Notes: generated by a model not told the origin, from the sequence alone. Numbered from the stretch's first letter, positions 1-9,201 are shown. The stretch: DNA of 64,000 bases from Campylobacter upsaliensis (GCF_900637395.1 NZ_LR134372.1:1116001-1180000); one strand, 5' to 3'. Numbers and translations: made by a program.

Positions 1-351
1 CATAGCAAAGCTTACGCCACATTGTAAAAAGGCATTTTGGTGGTTTAATTTAGCATGCGTAGCAAGCTCGATAATCTGGTCGCTTCCCGCTCCTATAATG
101 ACATTTTGCATTTTGAGTCCAAATTTTAAAGCTAATGCGTTTCTTAATTCGCTCATACTATCATCAGGATATAAATGTGCCTTTGAAGCGTTTTGGATAA
201 TGGCATTTAAAGCTTTTTGAGAAACTCCAAGCGGATTTTCATTACTCGCTAGTTTTATCACTTCTTTCACGCCGTATTCTTTGGCGATTAATTCTATATC
301 CTTACCCGGCTCGTAAGTTTTAAGCTGATTTAAAATTTCGTTAAATTGCAT
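1..351 (-). CDS. hisC: Histidinol-phosphate aminotransferase, N-terminal part (cut by window edge)
   Basis: The first 117 codons of a PLP-dependent aminotransferase that converts imidazole acetol-phosphate to L-histidinol-phosphate in histidine synthesis. The ATG at 351 follows a GGAG ribosome site. Visible family features are the early YEPGKD segment, the substrate-pocket stretch KLASNENPLG, and YPDDS followed by IIGAGSDQIIE. The catalytic lysine lies outside the window. A GATAAT -10-like hexamer sits at 376-371 on the minus strand. The gene diverges from the cassette starting at 452. Identity as HisC is strong from the N-terminus; other aspartate-family aminotransferases are less likely. 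Confidence 0.88.
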   Translation of the reverse strand, partial: MQFNEILNQLKTYEPGKDIELIAKEYGVKEVIKLASNENPLGVSQKALNAIIQNASKAHLYPDDSMSELRNALALKFGLKMQNVIIGAGSDQIIELATHAKLNHQNAFLQCGVSFAM

Positions 352-389
352 ATTTTCTCCTTTAAAGCTTATTATCTTAGTCAATTCTT

Positions 390-417
390 ACTTAAGCTTT
401 GATTTACAAGCTTAAGT
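390..417. repeat. Perfect 10-bp inverted repeat in the hisC / HAD-phosphatase divergent region
   Basis: ACTTAAGCTT (390-399) is followed after 8 nt by its exact reverse complement AAGCTTAAGT (408-417). It abuts the TATAAT at 418-423, so it covers the upstream promoter region of the surface-glycan cassette. It could be an operator for a dimeric regulator. It has no trailing T-run, so it does not look like a terminator. Confidence 0.6.
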
Positions 418-423
418 TATAAT
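418..423 (+). promoter_or_regulatory. Sigma-70 -10 box (TATAAT) for the 452-3074 cassette
   Basis: A perfect TATAAT lies 29 bp before the GTG start at 452, directly downstream of the inverted repeat at 390-417. An AAGGAAAA ribosome site follows at about 442-449. Confidence 0.6.
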
Positions 424-451
424 CAAACTCATTTAAATTTTAAGGAAAATT

Positions 452-838
452 GTGAAAAATCTTATCGTTGATCTTGATGGCACTTTAACCCTAGATGAAA
501 AAAATATCCCCTATGAAGATAAAAAGCCGAATTTAGCCCTCATTAAACAATTACAAAAATATCAAAAAATAGGCTTTAAAATCACCATTTTCACCAGTCG
601 TTCTATGCGAAGCTTTAATAATGATATTGAAAAGATCAAAACGCACACTTATCCTAAAATTTTACAATGGCTTCACAAGCACAAAGTGCCTTTTGATGAG
701 CTTATTGTCGGTAAAGCTTGGTGTGGAGATGAGGGCTTTTATGTCGATGATAGGGCTATTAGACCGAGTGAATTTGTAACTTTAAGCTATGAAGAAATTC
801 AAAAGCTCCTCGCAAAAGAAAGTTCACAATGCTCTTAA
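452..838 (+). CDS. Small HAD-family phosphatase of a surface-glycan cassette
   Basis: A 128-residue HAD hydrolase with motif I DLDGT (residues 7-11, nucleophile Asp7, acid/base Asp9), motif II Thr48-Ser49, a candidate motif III Lys88 and the acidic motif IV VDD (Asp99-Asp100). It has no real cap domain, as in the short capsule-locus phosphatases of Campylobacter. The start is GTG with an AAGGAAAA ribosome site 4 nt upstream. The last 10 bp overlap the next gene, so translation is probably coupled. It likely dephosphorylates a phosphorylated precursor made for the two downstream enzymes; the substrate is unknown. Confidence 0.75.
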   Translation: MKNLIVDLDGTLTLDEKNIPYEDKKPNLALIKQLQKYQKIGFKITIFTSRSMRSFNNDIEKIKTHTYPKILQWLHKHKVPFDELIVGKAWCGDEGFYVDDRAIRPSEFVTLSYEEIQKLLAKESSQCS

Positions 839-2334
839 TCACTTCGGCTAAGTATTCTTCTGCGGACTTTACCCTTGAATTTGGCAAGATAGTGCCGTCT
901 TTTTTGCCACTTGGAAATAAAAGACTTTACGAATATCAAGCAAAATTATCAAAAGAAAAAGTCGCATTATCTTTACCAAACAATTTTAAAGTCAATCACT
1001 GCGACCTAGAAAAACTTGAAAAATTAAACATTAAGCTTATTTTTGTCGAGCCAAATTTAAGCCTTGGAGAGTCCATTTTGTATTGCATAAACGCTTTAAA
1101 TATTAATGGAAATTTAAGCATACTCCACGGCGATACCTTCTTTTCAAATTTAGATTTAAAAGAAGATAGCTTATGCGTAAGTGCTGTTAGGGAAAATTAT
1201 GAGTGGGCTTATTTAGACAAGGAATTTAATATTGTAAATGAGGGGGGGGGGGGGGGTAAAATCCTCACCGGTGCTTTTTGTTTTAGCGATGCGAGGACAT
1301 TAGCCAAACACTTAGTTGCAAATCATTATGATTTTGTAAAAAGTGTAAAAAGCTATTCTAAAGAAAAAATAATGTGGGCAATTGAAAATGAAACTTGGCT
1401 TGATTTTGGCTTAATGACAAATTATTTTCACTCCAAAAAAATCATATCTACACAAAGAAGCTTTAATGAGATGCAAATTTCACAAAATTACATTATTAAA
1501 AATTCTTCTTGGACTGAAAAAATAAAAGCCGAAAAGGCGTGGTTTGAAAATTTACCCTCCACACTTTTAATCTACACGCCAAAATATTTCACACAAAAAA
1601 GTGGCTATGCTTTAGAATATCTTTATCATAATACCTTGAGTGAGCTTTTTGTATTTGGATCTTTGCCTGATTTTATTTGGAGAAAAATTTTTCTCTCTAT
1701 TAAGGATTTTTTAAACATTTGCGACACTTTTAAGAGTGAAGATAAACTCAATTTTAACTATCAAGAAAAAACTTTATCAAGACTTAAAGAATTTGCCAAG
1801 CAAAGAAATATAGACCTTGATAAGCCCTTTATTCTAAATCACACCCCACAGCCCTCTCTTAATGAACTTATCAAGCAAACTAGCGAATTTTTGCCAAGCA
1901 TAAAAGAATTTAGCCTCATACACGGCGATTTTTGCTTTTCTAATATCATGTATGATTTTAGAGGCAGCTTAATTAAAACTTATGATCCAAGAGGATTGGA
2001 TTTTGATGGGAAAATTAGCATTTTTGGAGATAAAAATTACGATTTAGCCAAGCTAACCCACTCTGTTTTAGGGCTTTATGATTTTATAATAGCTGGCTTT
2101 TATGAGTGTGAATTAAAAGATTATAATCTTAGTTTTAAGCTTGAAATTAATGAGAATATTATAGCGATTCAAAATGCTTTCAAAGAAATTTTTAAGATCG
2201 ATAAAGCCCTTATGACGCTTACTTTACATCTTTTTTTGTCAATGTTACCACTTCACAATGATGATGCAAAAAGGCAAAATGCTTTCTTAGCAAATGCTTA
2301 TCGAATTTATGATTTATTAAAGGAAGAAAGATGA
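829..2334 (+). CDS. Phase-variable bifunctional protein: nucleotidyltransferase-like domain plus APH/choline-kinase-like domain
   Basis: A 501-residue protein with two parts. Residues 1 to about 220 resemble a sugar-nucleotidyltransferase fold: FLPLGNK at 25-31 and LHGDT at 99-103. Residues about 240-500 resemble the aminoglycoside/choline kinase fold: HGD at 365-367 with Asn372 as the Brenner-type catalytic motif, and a DPRG metal-binding motif at 386-389. A run of 15 G (1242-1256) encodes Gly139-143 between the conserved parts. The present length keeps the frame open, so the gene is ON; a one-base slip would truncate it near residue 140. The stop overlaps the next ATG (ATGA). It probably phosphorylates and/or activates a small alcohol or sugar for glycan decoration; the substrate is not known. 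Confidence 0.72.
   Translation: MLLITSAKYSSADFTLEFGKIVPSFLPLGNKRLYEYQAKLSKEKVALSLPNNFKVNHCDLEKLEKLNIKLIFVEPNLSLGESILYCINALNINGNLSILHGDTFFSNLDLKEDSLCVSAVRENYEWAYLDKEFNIVNEGGGGGKILTGAFCFSDARTLAKHLVANHYDFVKSVKSYSKEKIMWAIENETWLDFGLMTNYFHSKKIISTQRSFNEMQISQNYIIKNSSWTEKIKAEKAWFENLPSTLLIYTPKYFTQKSGYALEYLYHNTLSELFVFGSLPDFIWRKIFLSIKDFLNICDTFKSEDKLNFNYQEKTLSRLKEFAKQRNIDLDKPFILNHTPQPSLNELIKQTSEFLPSIKEFSLIHGDFCFSNIMYDFRGSLIKTYDPRGLDFDGKISIFGDKNYDLAKLTHSVLGLYDFIIAGFYECELKDYNLSFKLEINENIIAIQNAFKEIFKIDKALMTLTLHLFLSMLPLHNDDAKRQNAFLANAYRIYDLLKEER
1242..1256 (+). repeat. Poly-G tract, G15 (phase-variation contingency repeat)
   Basis: Fifteen consecutive G bases lie inside the coding region at 829-2334. It is the longest homopolymer seen in the window. 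Tracts of 8 or more G in Campylobacter slip during replication and switch genes on and off. Here the frame is ON. Confidence 0.95.
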
Positions 2335-3074
2335 CTATTATTTTTCCTATGGCTGGGCTTAGCTCACGCTTTAGTAAGATGGGTTATACCCTACCTAAAT
2401 ATATGCTAAATTTAGAAGAAAGAAGCGTGTTTTCGTGGGTTTTAGAAGGCTTTAGAGCGTATTTTAAGACAAGTCATTTTTTATTCATTTATAGAGATAT
2501 TCATCATACAAAAGAATTTATCAAACAAGAGTGTCAAAAACTTAATCTTAAAAATTATCAAAGCCTAAAGCTTGATAGCCTCACACTAGGACAGGCACAT
2601 ACAGTCGCACTTGGACTTGAAAAAATGAGCATTAAAGATAATATTTTGATTTTTAATATCGACACCCTACGCCCCAATTTTCGCCTTCCACAAAATTTTG
2701 ATTTAGATAAGATTGATGGCTATTTGGAGGTTTTTAAGGGTGAGGGAGAGCAGTGGAGCTTCGTAAAAACTAGCGATGAAAAACTTTGCAAAGTCGCTAA
2801 AACAGCAGAAAAAGAACGCATTTCATCATTGTGTAGTAGTGGGCTTTATTATTTTAGAAAAAGTGAAGAATTTTTAAGCATTTTTAAGACAATGCAAGAA
2901 AAAAATAAACTTGAAAAGGGCGAATTTTACATCGCTCCTATGTATAATACTTTAATTTCTCAAAATGCCGATATAAGATATGAATTAATCGATTTAAATC
3001 AAATTTTATTTTGCGGGACTCCAAGCGAGTATGAGAATTTAAAAAAATTTAACTTAAACCAAAAATTCCTTTAA
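2331..3074 (+). CDS. NTP-transferase family nucleotidyltransferase
   Basis: A 247-residue single-domain nucleotidyltransferase. The nucleotide-binding signature is at residues 5-13 (FPMAGLSSR) with Lys23, GQAHTV is at 87-92 and the metal-binding Asp is at 111 (NIDT). Related enzymes activate sugar-1-phosphates, phosphocholine or phosphoglutamine with NTP (C. jejuni Cj1416 is one such capsule enzyme). The start overlaps the preceding stop as ATGA. The 3' end overlaps convergent marC by 26 bp. It probably makes the activated donor for the decoration whose precursor is handled by the two upstream genes; nucleotide and substrate cannot be told from sequence. Confidence 0.75.
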   Translation: MTIIFPMAGLSSRFSKMGYTLPKYMLNLEERSVFSWVLEGFRAYFKTSHFLFIYRDIHHTKEFIKQECQKLNLKNYQSLKLDSLTLGQAHTVALGLEKMSIKDNILIFNIDTLRPNFRLPQNFDLDKIDGYLEVFKGEGEQWSFVKTSDEKLCKVAKTAEKERISSLCSSGLYYFRKSEEFLSIFKTMQEKNKLEKGEFYIAPMYNTLISQNADIRYELIDLNQILFCGTPSEYENLKKFNLNQKFL

Positions 3075-3693
3075 TCCCAACTATCATCATTTTAACGCCC
3101 ATAGCCACGATGAAAACTTGAGCAATGCGTGAAAATACATGCAAGATAAGCTTTCCTACGATTTTTTCAATTGTCGCCGCATAATAAAATAAAATCGCCA
3201 TAAATAAAAAAGCCATCAAAACAGCACCCAAAGCAACTTTAACTCCACCATCTTCAGCGATTACAACTACACTAGCCAAAGTCCCCGGACCCACTAGCAT
3301 AGGAAAAGCCATAGGGATAAGACTGCGTCTTAAAAGCTCTTTTTCGTCAAATTCTTGATAATGTGAGAAATCTTGCGTTGCCAATTTAGTCGAAAAAAGT
3401 AAATTTTTAACTGCCATTATAATAAGTATCAAACCCCCAGCAATTCGTAAATCGTTCAAATCCACACGAAAAACATAGCTCATAAAAAAAGAGCCTGAAA
3501 ACAAAAAAACTAAGACAATAATAAAAGCAGTATAGAGTATAGTCGCAAAAAGCTTTTTTCTAAGTTTGATGGGCAAACCCTCACTCATAGCCAAAAACTG
3601 CGTCAAATTTCCAAAAGGATTTAGTACGGCAAGTATAGTAATGGCTGCGAAAAACATAAGGTAAAATTCGTTTTCTATATTCGCAAATATCAT
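3049..3693 (-). CDS. marC: MarC-family integral membrane protein
   Basis: A membrane protein of 214 residues with about six hydrophobic segments. The MarC/UPF0056 signatures are NPFGNL near the N-terminus and [12 protein letters not shown] near the middle. Function is not established for the family despite the historic antibiotic-resistance name. I chose the ATG at 3693 because it forms an ATGA overlap with the msrB stop. An upstream in-frame ATG at 3729 would add 12 residues and overlap msrB by 40 bp. Same neighbour order as C. jejuni (marC-msrB). Confidence 0.85.
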   Translation of the reverse strand: MIFANIENEFYLMFFAAITILAVLNPFGNLTQFLAMSEGLPIKLRKKLFATILYTAFIIVLVFLFSGSFFMSYVFRVDLNDLRIAGGLILIIMAVKNLLFSTKLATQDFSHYQEFDEKELLRRSLIPMAFPMLVGPGTLASVVVIAEDGGVKVALGAVLMAFLFMAILFYYAATIEKIVGKLILHVFSRIAQVFIVAMGVKMMIVGIKGIFGLS

Positions 3694-4037
3694 TTTTTCA
3701 CAAATTTCAGCGATAAAGAATTGACACAATGCCTCACATTTTTAGATGTAAAACCCTCATTTTTGAAAATATGTCCCAAATGTGCATTGCAATTCGCACA
3801 CAAAATTTCAGTTCTAACTCCATCTTTATCAGGTTCTTTTTTAATAGCACCATTAATCTCATCATCAAAACTAGGCCAACCACAATGCGACTTAAATTTA
3901 TGCGTAGATTCATAAAGTTTTGCTCCACACTGCTTACAAAGATACACGCCCTCTTCAAAAAAATCATTATACTCCCCACTAAAAGGCGCTTCCGTTCCTT
4001 TGTCTATGATAATTCTTTTTTCTTCTTCACTTAGCAT
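3690..4037 (-). CDS. msrB: Peptide methionine-(R)-S-oxide reductase MsrB
   Basis: A 115-residue single-domain MsrB that repairs methionine-R-sulfoxide. Two zinc CxxC pairs (Cys34/Cys37, Cys80/Cys83), GWPSF at 53-57 and the catalytic cysteine in RHCVNS (Cys104) are all present. There is no fused MsrA domain and no signal peptide, so it is cytoplasmic. The ribosome site AAGGATAA lies in the 3' half of a small inverted repeat (4042-4048 with 4062-4068). It is translationally coupled to marC by an ATGA overlap. Confidence 0.93.
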   Translation of the reverse strand: MLSEEEKRIIIDKGTEAPFSGEYNDFFEEGVYLCKQCGAKLYESTHKFKSHCGWPSFDDEINGAIKKEPDKDGVRTEILCANCNAHLGHIFKNEGFTSKNVRHCVNSLSLKFVKK

Positions 4038-4292
4038 TATTTATCCTTTTGCAAAAATTTCAAGGATAAATTCTAGCACAAATATGAAAATAAGTTTCTT
4101 TTTTTTTACAATATTTTGAGTATTTCACTAATCTTTTTATTCATTTAAACTCGTCATTAAAATAATTTCAACAAATAAATGTAAAGCCAAATTTACCTAT
4201 TTTAAGCAGAAAATATCTCTTTCTCAAAGCCTTTTTTAACGAAATTAGGACTAAACTTATCTATGAAAAAAAGATTTTAAAAAGAAGCAAAG

Positions 4293-5090
4293 ATGAAAAA
4301 AGAATTTTTTAGTGAATTAGAAAAAATTTTATATGAAAAAAATTTAAAGCTTAAATTTGAACTTTTTGATAATTTTTACGAAGAATTTCAAAAAGAAAAC
4401 TTGATCTTTAATCACGAACATTTTGCTATTTTTCAAAATAATACTTATGAAAAAATCAAAATTTTACATCCCACTCGCATACGCCGCCCCAAAAGCACAA
4501 ATAGCACACAGGCTTTAGCAAAGATTGTCCACTCGATCGCACATATAGAATTTAGCGCTATTAATTTGGCTTTAGACGCAAGCTATCGTTTTAAAAATTT
4601 ACCCTTGAAATTTTATAAAGACTGGCTTGAAGTCGCAAAAGATGAAATGAGGCATTTTAAACTTTTAAATAGGGCTTTAGAGGAGCTTAACTTTGAATAT
4701 GGCTCTTTTGAAGCTCACGAGAATTTAGAAGATGCTTTAAAAGCGACTAAAAATTCACTCAAATATAGAATGGGCGTGGTGCATAGAGGTCTTGAGGCTA
4801 AGGGGCTTGACGCAAATCCCTTTGTCCTTAAAAAAATTCAAAATTCAAATCATAGCATTAAGCCCTTTTTGGAAGAAATTTTACAAATCATTTTAGAAGA
4901 AGAAATTATACATGTTAAAAAAGGCGATTTTTGGTGGAATTTTGCTAAAGATGAGAGAGATGATTATTTAAGTCTTTGTAGGCAATTTAAGGAATTTAAC
5001 CTAGCTGGTAAAAAGCTCAATGACGAAGCAAGACTTAAAGCTGGTTTTAGCAAACAAGAGCTTGAAGAACTTAAAGATTTTTACTCCTAG
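4293..5090 (+). CDS. DUF455 family ferritin-like protein
   Basis: A 265-residue predominantly helical protein of the DUF455 family. Glu/His pairs typical of a ferritin-like di-iron four-helix core are visible: AHIEFSA near residue 87, DEMRHF near 116 and EEEIIHVKKGD near 202. It matches the gene at this position in C. jejuni (Cj1113, from memory). The biochemical role is unknown. The start follows AAGAAGCAAAG. The last bases overlap convergent pssA by 4 bp. The 254 bp upstream (4038-4292) holds no gene I can support, only AT-rich promoter-like DNA shared with divergent msrB. Confidence 0.8.
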   Translation: MKKEFFSELEKILYEKNLKLKFELFDNFYEEFQKENLIFNHEHFAIFQNNTYEKIKILHPTRIRRPKSTNSTQALAKIVHSIAHIEFSAINLALDASYRFKNLPLKFYKDWLEVAKDEMRHFKLLNRALEELNFEYGSFEAHENLEDALKATKNSLKYRMGVVHRGLEAKGLDANPFVLKKIQNSNHSIKPFLEEILQIILEEEIIHVKKGDFWWNFAKDERDDYLSLCRQFKEFNLAGKKLNDEARLKAGFSKQELEELKDFYS

Positions 5091-5809
5091 CCTTTAGTTT
5101 TTTTTCTCACTCCAAAAAAGGTCAAAAAAAAGCGTAAAATTCCATACATCACATATAAACTAGCCAAAATTACCAAGCTTTCTAAAGGATACAGATATAA
5201 AAAAGAAAAAAGTATCATTAAGAAAACTAGCACTTTTAAAACGCTGGAGCGGTTGAAATTAAGTTTTTTAAAGCTTGGGTAGCGTATATTACTTACCATT
5301 AAAATTCCCAAAATCGCTTGCAAAATCACAAATAAAAGCCCATAAGCCTTCAAAAAATCATAACTTAAATAAGTATAAGTATAAATCGCACTTACAATCG
5401 CTGCCGTTGGTATGGGAAGTCCTATAAAAACGGAAGGCTCATAAGTGCCTGTGGTTACATTAAAACGCGCCAATCTAATTGCTCCAAAAACGACAAAAAA
5501 CGCCGCAACCAAAGAGCCAAATTTGCCATAATAAACCCCTATACTCGTATAAAAAAGCACAGCAGGGGCGACTCCAAACGCCACCAAATCAGCTAAAGAA
5601 TCAAACTCTACTCCAAATTTAGAAGTTGTATTGGTAAGTCTTGCTATGCGTCCGTCAAGCCCATCGAAAAGTAGAGATAAAATAATATAAATCAAAGCCT
5701 TTTCAAAATCACCGTGTATCGAAGAAATAATCGAAATAACACCTAAAAAAGCCGAAGCCGCAGTGAAAAGATTAGGCAAGATGTAAATGAGTTGGGGTTT
5801 ATGATTCAT
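5087..5809 (-). CDS. pssA: CDP-diacylglycerol--serine O-phosphatidyltransferase
   Basis: A 240-residue membrane enzyme that makes phosphatidylserine from CDP-diacylglycerol and serine. The CDP-alcohol phosphotransferase signature is complete: Asp52-Gly53, Ala56-Arg57, Gly66, Asp70, Asp74. Several transmembrane helices follow. It lies 9 bp downstream of psd, the enzyme for the next step, in one minus-strand operon running ftsH-psd-pssA. Confidence 0.92.
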   Translation of the reverse strand: MNHKPQLIYILPNLFTAASAFLGVISIISSIHGDFEKALIYIILSLLFDGLDGRIARLTNTTSKFGVEFDSLADLVAFGVAPAVLFYTSIGVYYGKFGSLVAAFFVVFGAIRLARFNVTTGTYEPSVFIGLPIPTAAIVSAIYTYTYLSYDFLKAYGLLFVILQAILGILMVSNIRYPSFKKLNFNRSSVLKVLVFLMILFSFLYLYPLESLVILASLYVMYGILRFFLTFFGVRKKTKG

Positions 5810-5818
5810 TTTTAAACC

Positions 5819-6433
5819 TTAGGAAAGATAAGCAAGAAGCGAACCTGCTTTAATCTCATCATTTAAGCCCACATGCACTCTTGTATCTTTTGGCAAAAGT
5901 AAGCTTACAGAACCATTGAGTAAAAAGCCCATTTTATCACCCGCATTTAGATGATGTGAATTATTTATAAGTTTTAATTTTCTATCCAAAGAACCCGCAC
6001 AAATTCGCATTATAATATTTTTATCTCCTGCAAAAGCACGGATTATCATTCTTTCATTCATCTTTTTAGCGACCTCAAGCTCACTGCATAAAAAAAGTCC
6101 ATGCCTTAAAGTTAGTTTTTCAAGTCGCATTTTTATCGGCGTATTTAAATTTCCACAATGATAGAAAGCATTTTTAATATTGATTTCTAAGCACTCACCA
6201 AAATCTTCATAATATACATTTTCAATACGCGTAATTCTCCCATCAATCGGTGCTAAAATAGCTTTTTCATCAACACATACTAAATTTAGTTTCGAAGCCC
6301 TAAATAAAAATAAAAGTGCCAAAAGAAACAAAAAAATGATAAAAGAAAAATGCCAAAATGCCCAAAGCAATAATAATGAAAGTAAGGTAATAAAAATAAT
6401 TACCCAACCTTCCCTTGCTACAAAACGACTCAT
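5819..6433 (-). CDS. psd: Phosphatidylserine decarboxylase-related protein (short Psd form)
   Basis: A 204-residue protein with two N-terminal transmembrane helices (about residues 9-44) and a soluble C-terminal domain. APIDG at 61-65 and the self-cleavage Gly174-Ser175 in NGSVSLLLP fit the short Psd family, where the serine becomes the pyruvoyl cofactor. The usual FGS/GGS context is NGS here. It converts phosphatidylserine to phosphatidylethanolamine, matching adjacent pssA. The start overlaps the ftsH stop as ATGA. Confidence 0.88.
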   Translation of the reverse strand: MSRFVAREGWVIIFITLLSLLLLWAFWHFSFIIFLFLLALLFLFRASKLNLVCVDEKAILAPIDGRITRIENVYYEDFGECLEINIKNAFYHCGNLNTPIKMRLEKLTLRHGLFLCSELEVAKKMNERMIIRAFAGDKNIIMRICAGSLDRKLKLINNSHHLNAGDKMGFLLNGSVSLLLPKDTRVHVGLNDEIKAGSLLAYLS

Positions 6434-8352
6434 TGCTCTTCTTTTTTTTCTTCTATCTGCAAGCGTGTCGGTAGAGCATTTTGCTCTTCAAATTCTTTAA
6501 TAATCTCACGCACCTTAGCACCCTCTATGGTCTCCTCCTCATACAAAGCACTCACCATAGTTTCAATAGCACCTTTGTAGATATTTAGCGTTTGCTTCAC
6601 ATCAGCATAACGCTCGTCTAAAGTCTTTTTCACATAGTCATCTAAAGATTCTGCCATTTTTTCAGAATAGTCTTTAATGCTTTGACCGCCTGTTAAAAAG
6701 GTATTTCTTTGCTTTTCAAGCACCATAAGTCCAGCAATTTCACTCATACCATACATAGAAATCATAGCTTTAATGATATCAGTCGCTCTTTCTAAGTCAT
6801 TGCTAGCACCTGTGGAAATTTCGCCTATGAAAACCTCTTCAGCAGCTCGCCCACCCAAAAGCACATCAACTTCAGCGATTAATTCGTGTCTTTGCATAAG
6901 GAATTTGTTTTCTTCAGGAGTATTAAGCGTATAACCAAGTGCCGCCAAACCCCTAGGGATGACTGAAACCTTACTAACTCTTTTTGCACCCTTTGTCGTT
7001 TCTGCAATAAGGGCGTGTCCGCATTCGTGGTAAGTTACGATTTTTTTCTCCTTATCATTAATGCGGCGTGATTTTTTCTCAAGTCCCGCAATAGCCCTTT
7101 CCACTGCCTCAACTAAATCATCTTGCTCAACAAATTTTTTCCCATCGCGTCCTGCTAAAAGAGCTGCTTCGTTAATAATATTTGCCAAATCAGCTCCAGC
7201 CAAACCAGCCGTAAGTCTTCCCACCTCTTCGACTTTGACCTTAGGTGAAATTTTCACATCTTTCATATGCACTTTTAATATTTCACAACGCCCCTTAAAA
7301 TCAGGCTTATCTACTAAAACTTGCCTATCAAAACGACCCGGTCTAAGTAAAGCCGCATCTAAAACTTCAGGGCGATTAGTCGCTGCTAGGACAATAACAG
7401 GAGAGCTTTCTGTGCCAAAGCCGTCCATTTCTGCTAAGAGTTGATTAAGCGTTTGTTCCCTTTCATCATTACCGCCCATTAAGCCATTTGCCGCACGACT
7501 TTTTCCTATGGCATCAATTTCATCGATGAAAACTATAGCCGGCGCTTCTTTTTTTGCATTTTCAAACAAATCTCTTACCCTAGAAGCACCCACTCCCACA
7601 AACATTTCTATAAAAGAAGAGCCAGAAACGCTAAAAAACGGCACATCAGCTTCACCCGCTACAGCCTTAGCTAAAAGCGTCTTACCCGTTCCGGGAGGTC
7701 CCACAAGTAAAAGTCCTTTTGGAATTTTTGCTCCAAGCTTAATATAACGCTCAGGATATTTGAGAAAATCTACTATTTCCTTAACCTCCTCTTTAGCTTC
7801 CTCAACTCCAGCAACATCGGCAAATTTAACCTTAGGCTTTTCAGAATTAACAAGCTTTTTTGAACTTCCTATACCTAAAATTGAACTTCCCATATTCTTT
7901 TGCATTCTAGACGCTAAAAACATCCAAATCGCAAAAAAGATAAAAACAGGCAAAACCCAAGAAAAAATCATATCTGTAAACCAATTTGTTTCAGAATAAG
8001 CTCCATAAGCAATATTTTTACTATCGAGCAATTTGACCAATTCGGCGTCATTGACCTTTTTTGCATTGTAAATGGTATTATTTGCACTAGAAACAGCTTT
8101 AATAGTGCTCTGCCCTATACTAACTTGACTAATTTGACCGCTCTCAATCAGCTTTTTAAGCTCGGAATAAGGCACATTTTTACTTACCTCACTACCGCTT
8201 AAATTTCCACCAAAAGAACTAGTTCCTCCATCAAAAAAACTTTTAAATACAATCACCATAACTATCGCAAAGATAGCAAAAACAAAGATGGGATTTTTGT
8301 TAAAAAAATTATTATTTTGCGGAGCATTATTATTTTTATTATTTTCGTTCAT
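6430..8352 (-). CDS. ftsH: ATP-dependent zinc metalloprotease FtsH
   Basis: A 640-residue inner-membrane AAA+ protease that degrades misfolded membrane proteins and regulators. The Asn-rich N-terminus is followed by TM1 (about 22-39), a periplasmic region, and TM2 (about 127-148). Further on are Walker A GPPGTGKT (218-225), Walker B FIDEID (275-280), the SRH arginines near 340-343, and the zinc motif HECGH (442-446). Length is normal for the family. The start lies inside the 3' end of prmA with an AAGGAAAAA ribosome site. Confidence 0.97.
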   Translation of the reverse strand: MNENNKNNNAPQNNNFFNKNPIFVFAIFAIVMVIVFKSFFDGGTSSFGGNLSGSEVSKNVPYSELKKLIESGQISQVSIGQSTIKAVSSANNTIYNAKKVNDAELVKLLDSKNIAYGAYSETNWFTDMIFSWVLPVFIFFAIWMFLASRMQKNMGSSILGIGSSKKLVNSEKPKVKFADVAGVEEAKEEVKEIVDFLKYPERYIKLGAKIPKGLLLVGPPGTGKTLLAKAVAGEADVPFFSVSGSSFIEMFVGVGASRVRDLFENAKKEAPAIVFIDEIDAIGKSRAANGLMGGNDEREQTLNQLLAEMDGFGTESSPVIVLAATNRPEVLDAALLRPGRFDRQVLVDKPDFKGRCEILKVHMKDVKISPKVKVEEVGRLTAGLAGADLANIINEAALLAGRDGKKFVEQDDLVEAVERAIAGLEKKSRRINDKEKKIVTYHECGHALIAETTKGAKRVSKVSVIPRGLAALGYTLNTPEENKFLMQRHELIAEVDVLLGGRAAEEVFIGEISTGASNDLERATDIIKAMISMYGMSEIAGLMVLEKQRNTFLTGGQSIKDYSEKMAESLDDYVKKTLDERYADVKQTLNIYKGAIETMVSALYEEETIEGAKVREIIKEFEEQNALPTRLQIEEKKEEQ

Positions 8353-9184
8353 TTTTTTCCTTTTTATAAACTAAGCTTAACCATTCATTTTTTCTAAGCT
8401 CACAAATGAGGCTTAAATCTTTAAATTTATCCTTAATTCTAGCTTCATATTTGTCTAAAATCCCAGATAAAATAAGTATAGCATTTTCCTTTAAACAATT
8501 TTTCATATCCTTTTCCAAAATTAAAATAACATCAGCTATAATATTTGCTACAATGAAATCATATTTTTCTTTAGCCTTATCTAAGGAGCCTTGCCAAGCA
8601 TTACAAAAGCTCACATTGTTAAGCTTTGCATTGTTTAAAGCACTTTTTAAGGCTAACTCATCTGTATCGCAAATATCAACTCTTAAACCAAATTTAGCCA
8701 AGATAATAGCCAAAATTCCGCTTCCGCACCCTAAATCTAAAGCTTTCATATCCTTTTTCGCAAATTTTTGCAAAAGCTCTATGCAAGAATGGGTGCTTTC
8801 GTGATGTCCAGAACCAAAGGCTAGAGCAGGATTAATTTGTATGTTTAAAAAACCTTTTTTAGCCTTTTGCCAAGTAGTATGGATATAAATTTGATCAATC
8901 AAAATAGGCTCAATGCCCTTTTTATATTCTTCTATCCAATTTTTATTTTCTCTTTTTTCAAGAGTAAAATCAAAATTCAAAGAATGATTTTTTAAATGCG
9001 AAAGCTTTTCGCAAAAAAGTTCTAAAGCCCAAGCTATCTCGTCTAACTCTTCGCTTGAGCGTATATAAAAGCCTTTATCTTTTTCTTCTACCGCCTCAAC
9101 TCCCAAATCAAAAACAAAGTCAAGCACTAAATCCTTATAAGGCTCATCTATCTTAAAAAACAACTCGTAGTAAAATTTTTCCAT
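8339..9184 (-). CDS. prmA: Ribosomal protein L11 methyltransferase
   Basis: A 281-residue SAM-dependent methyltransferase that methylates ribosomal protein L11. The N-terminal substrate domain is followed by the FGSGHHEST-type PrmA segment, motif I LDLGCGSG, and the NIIADV motif typical of PrmA. I chose ATG at 9184; a TTG two codons upstream is possible. It overlaps ftsH by 14 bp and follows cheY by 17 bp, forming a cheY-prmA-ftsH-psd-pssA run as in C. jejuni. Confidence 0.92.
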   Translation of the reverse strand: MEKFYYELFFKIDEPYKDLVLDFVFDLGVEAVEEKDKGFYIRSSEELDEIAWALELFCEKLSHLKNHSLNFDFTLEKRENKNWIEEYKKGIEPILIDQIYIHTTWQKAKKGFLNIQINPALAFGSGHHESTHSCIELLQKFAKKDMKALDLGCGSGILAIILAKFGLRVDICDTDELALKSALNNAKLNNVSFCNAWQGSLDKAKEKYDFIVANIIADVILILEKDMKNCLKENAILILSGILDKYEARIKDKFKDLSLICELRKNEWLSLVYKKEKNERK

Positions 9185-9201
9185 CTTCAAAAAAATGAAA
9201 T

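Noticed and set aside
4042-4068. Seven-bp inverted repeat (TATCCTT/AAGGATA) at the msrB ribosome site
   Set aside because: Short and expected by chance in AT-rich DNA around AAGGATA; kept only as a note in the msrB entry.
4098-4106. T9 run upstream of the DUF455 gene as a phase-variable promoter
   Set aside because: Poly-A/T runs are common in this AT-rich genome and no -10/-35 pair is spaced across it.
7061-7999. Several plus-strand open frames opposite ftsH
   Set aside because: The conserved FtsH motifs are all on the minus strand; these frames are its shadows.
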